From CAKQOE01 sp051892195 (lineage in GTDB: Bacteria > Bacillota > Clostridia > Peptostreptococcales > Anaerovoracaceae): a stretch of DNA of 5,117 nucleotides. Positions within the stretch are counted from its first letter, which is position 1. Every line of letters starts with the position of its first letter. Positions 4,837-5,117 of the stretch are shown here, piece after piece. The notes under the pieces are model-generated. The model saw only the letters and a list, made by a program, of their open reading frames with translations, did no database searches and was not told the DNA's origin. The position numbers and the translations under genes were made by a program. Location: the NCBI GenBank assembly GCA_051892195.1, contig JBJFFZ010000028.1, forward strand, positions 1 to 5,117. Direction: 5' to 3'.

Positions 4837-5117
4837 ATGGAATGGAATTTAACAACAATCCTGCTGCTGATCTGGGGTGTCTGGAATCTGATCACGTTTT
4901 TTCTCATGGGCACCGACAAGCTCATTGCAAAGCTGGACGGCTGGCGCATCAGCGAAGCAACGCTGCTGGGCACTGCTTTCTGCATGGGCGCCGTGGGAAG
5001 CCTGCTGGGTTCAAAGGTCTTTCATCACAAGACCAGAAAAAAGAAGTTTCGGATCGGTCTGCCTGTGGCCCTGATTTTCAACATCGCGGTGGTGGCGGGG
5101 ATCTATTATCTCATGCA
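4837..5117 (+). CDS. DUF1294 small membrane protein, 3' end missing
   Basis: The ATG at 4837 follows AGGAGG (4823-4828) by 8 bases; the frame is open to the window end, giving 93 residues plus two bases, and probably lacks only a few residues since family members are about 85-120 long. Three hydrophobic segments lie at about 5-24, 43-60 and 75-92. The DUF1294 pattern is clear: N17 and F21, then MGTDK (24-28), WRISEATLL (36-44), a Gly-rich stretch (51-58), HHKTRKKKF (63-71) and GLP (74-76). No function is established for the family to my knowledge. It has its own promoter and is separated from the transporter and dehydrogenase genes, so it is probably functionally unrelated to them. Confidence 0.88.
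   Translation, partial: MEWNLTTILLLIWGVWNLITFFLMGTDKLIAKLDGWRISEATLLGTAFCMGAVGSLLGSKVFHHKTRKKKFRIGLPVALIFNIAVVAGIYYLM

Overview
The window reads as ordinary chromosome of a mid-GC, Gram-positive anaerobe, most likely a Lachnospiraceae/Clostridia relative. This is inferred from strong AGGAGG-type ribosome binding sites, rho-independent hairpin terminators, Lys-rich Firmicutes-style proteins and the gene families present. I saw no RNA gene, insertion sequence or CRISPR array, and no gap above 300 bases without a gene.

Layout, all on the + strand: (1) 1-765, the 3' three quarters of a TctC/Bug-type solute-binding protein gene. (2) 766-968, an intergenic stretch holding an 11-bp tandem repeat, a small hairpin, an orphan ribosome binding site with a doubtful 41-codon ORF, a strong hairpin terminator and a 15-bp palindrome that looks like a repressor operator. 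(3) 969-1442 tctB and 1459-2988 tctA, the small and large membrane subunits of a tripartite tricarboxylate transporter (TTT). (4) 3010-3783, a KduD/IdnO-like short-chain dehydrogenase. (5) 3793-3833, a second strong terminator, ending only 13 bases before the next start codon. (6) 3847-4734, an AroE/YdiB-family shikimate (or quinate/shikimate) dehydrogenase. (7) 4735-4836, a very GC-rich palindromic stretch followed by a promoter with a perfect TATAAT. (8) 4837-end, the 5' part of a DUF1294 small membrane protein, probably an unrelated transcription unit.

Working model: the binding protein catches a carboxylate outside the membrane, TctA and TctB carry it in using the ion gradient, and the two dehydrogenases oxidise or reduce the imported compound. 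The pairing of a sugar-acid-type SDR with a shikimate-dehydrogenase-family enzyme suggests a hydroxylated cyclic or sugar acid such as quinate, shikimate or a relative. This is inference from gene order; nothing in the sequence fixes the substrate. The two internal terminators would step expression down: binding protein highest, membrane subunits and SDR intermediate, AroE-like enzyme lowest or conditional. The codon choice of the binding protein gene, unlike that of its neighbours, fits this gradient. The most useful leads are the cluster's possible substrate, the altered active-site and cofactor residues in the two dehydrogenases, and the two terminators inside the gene series.
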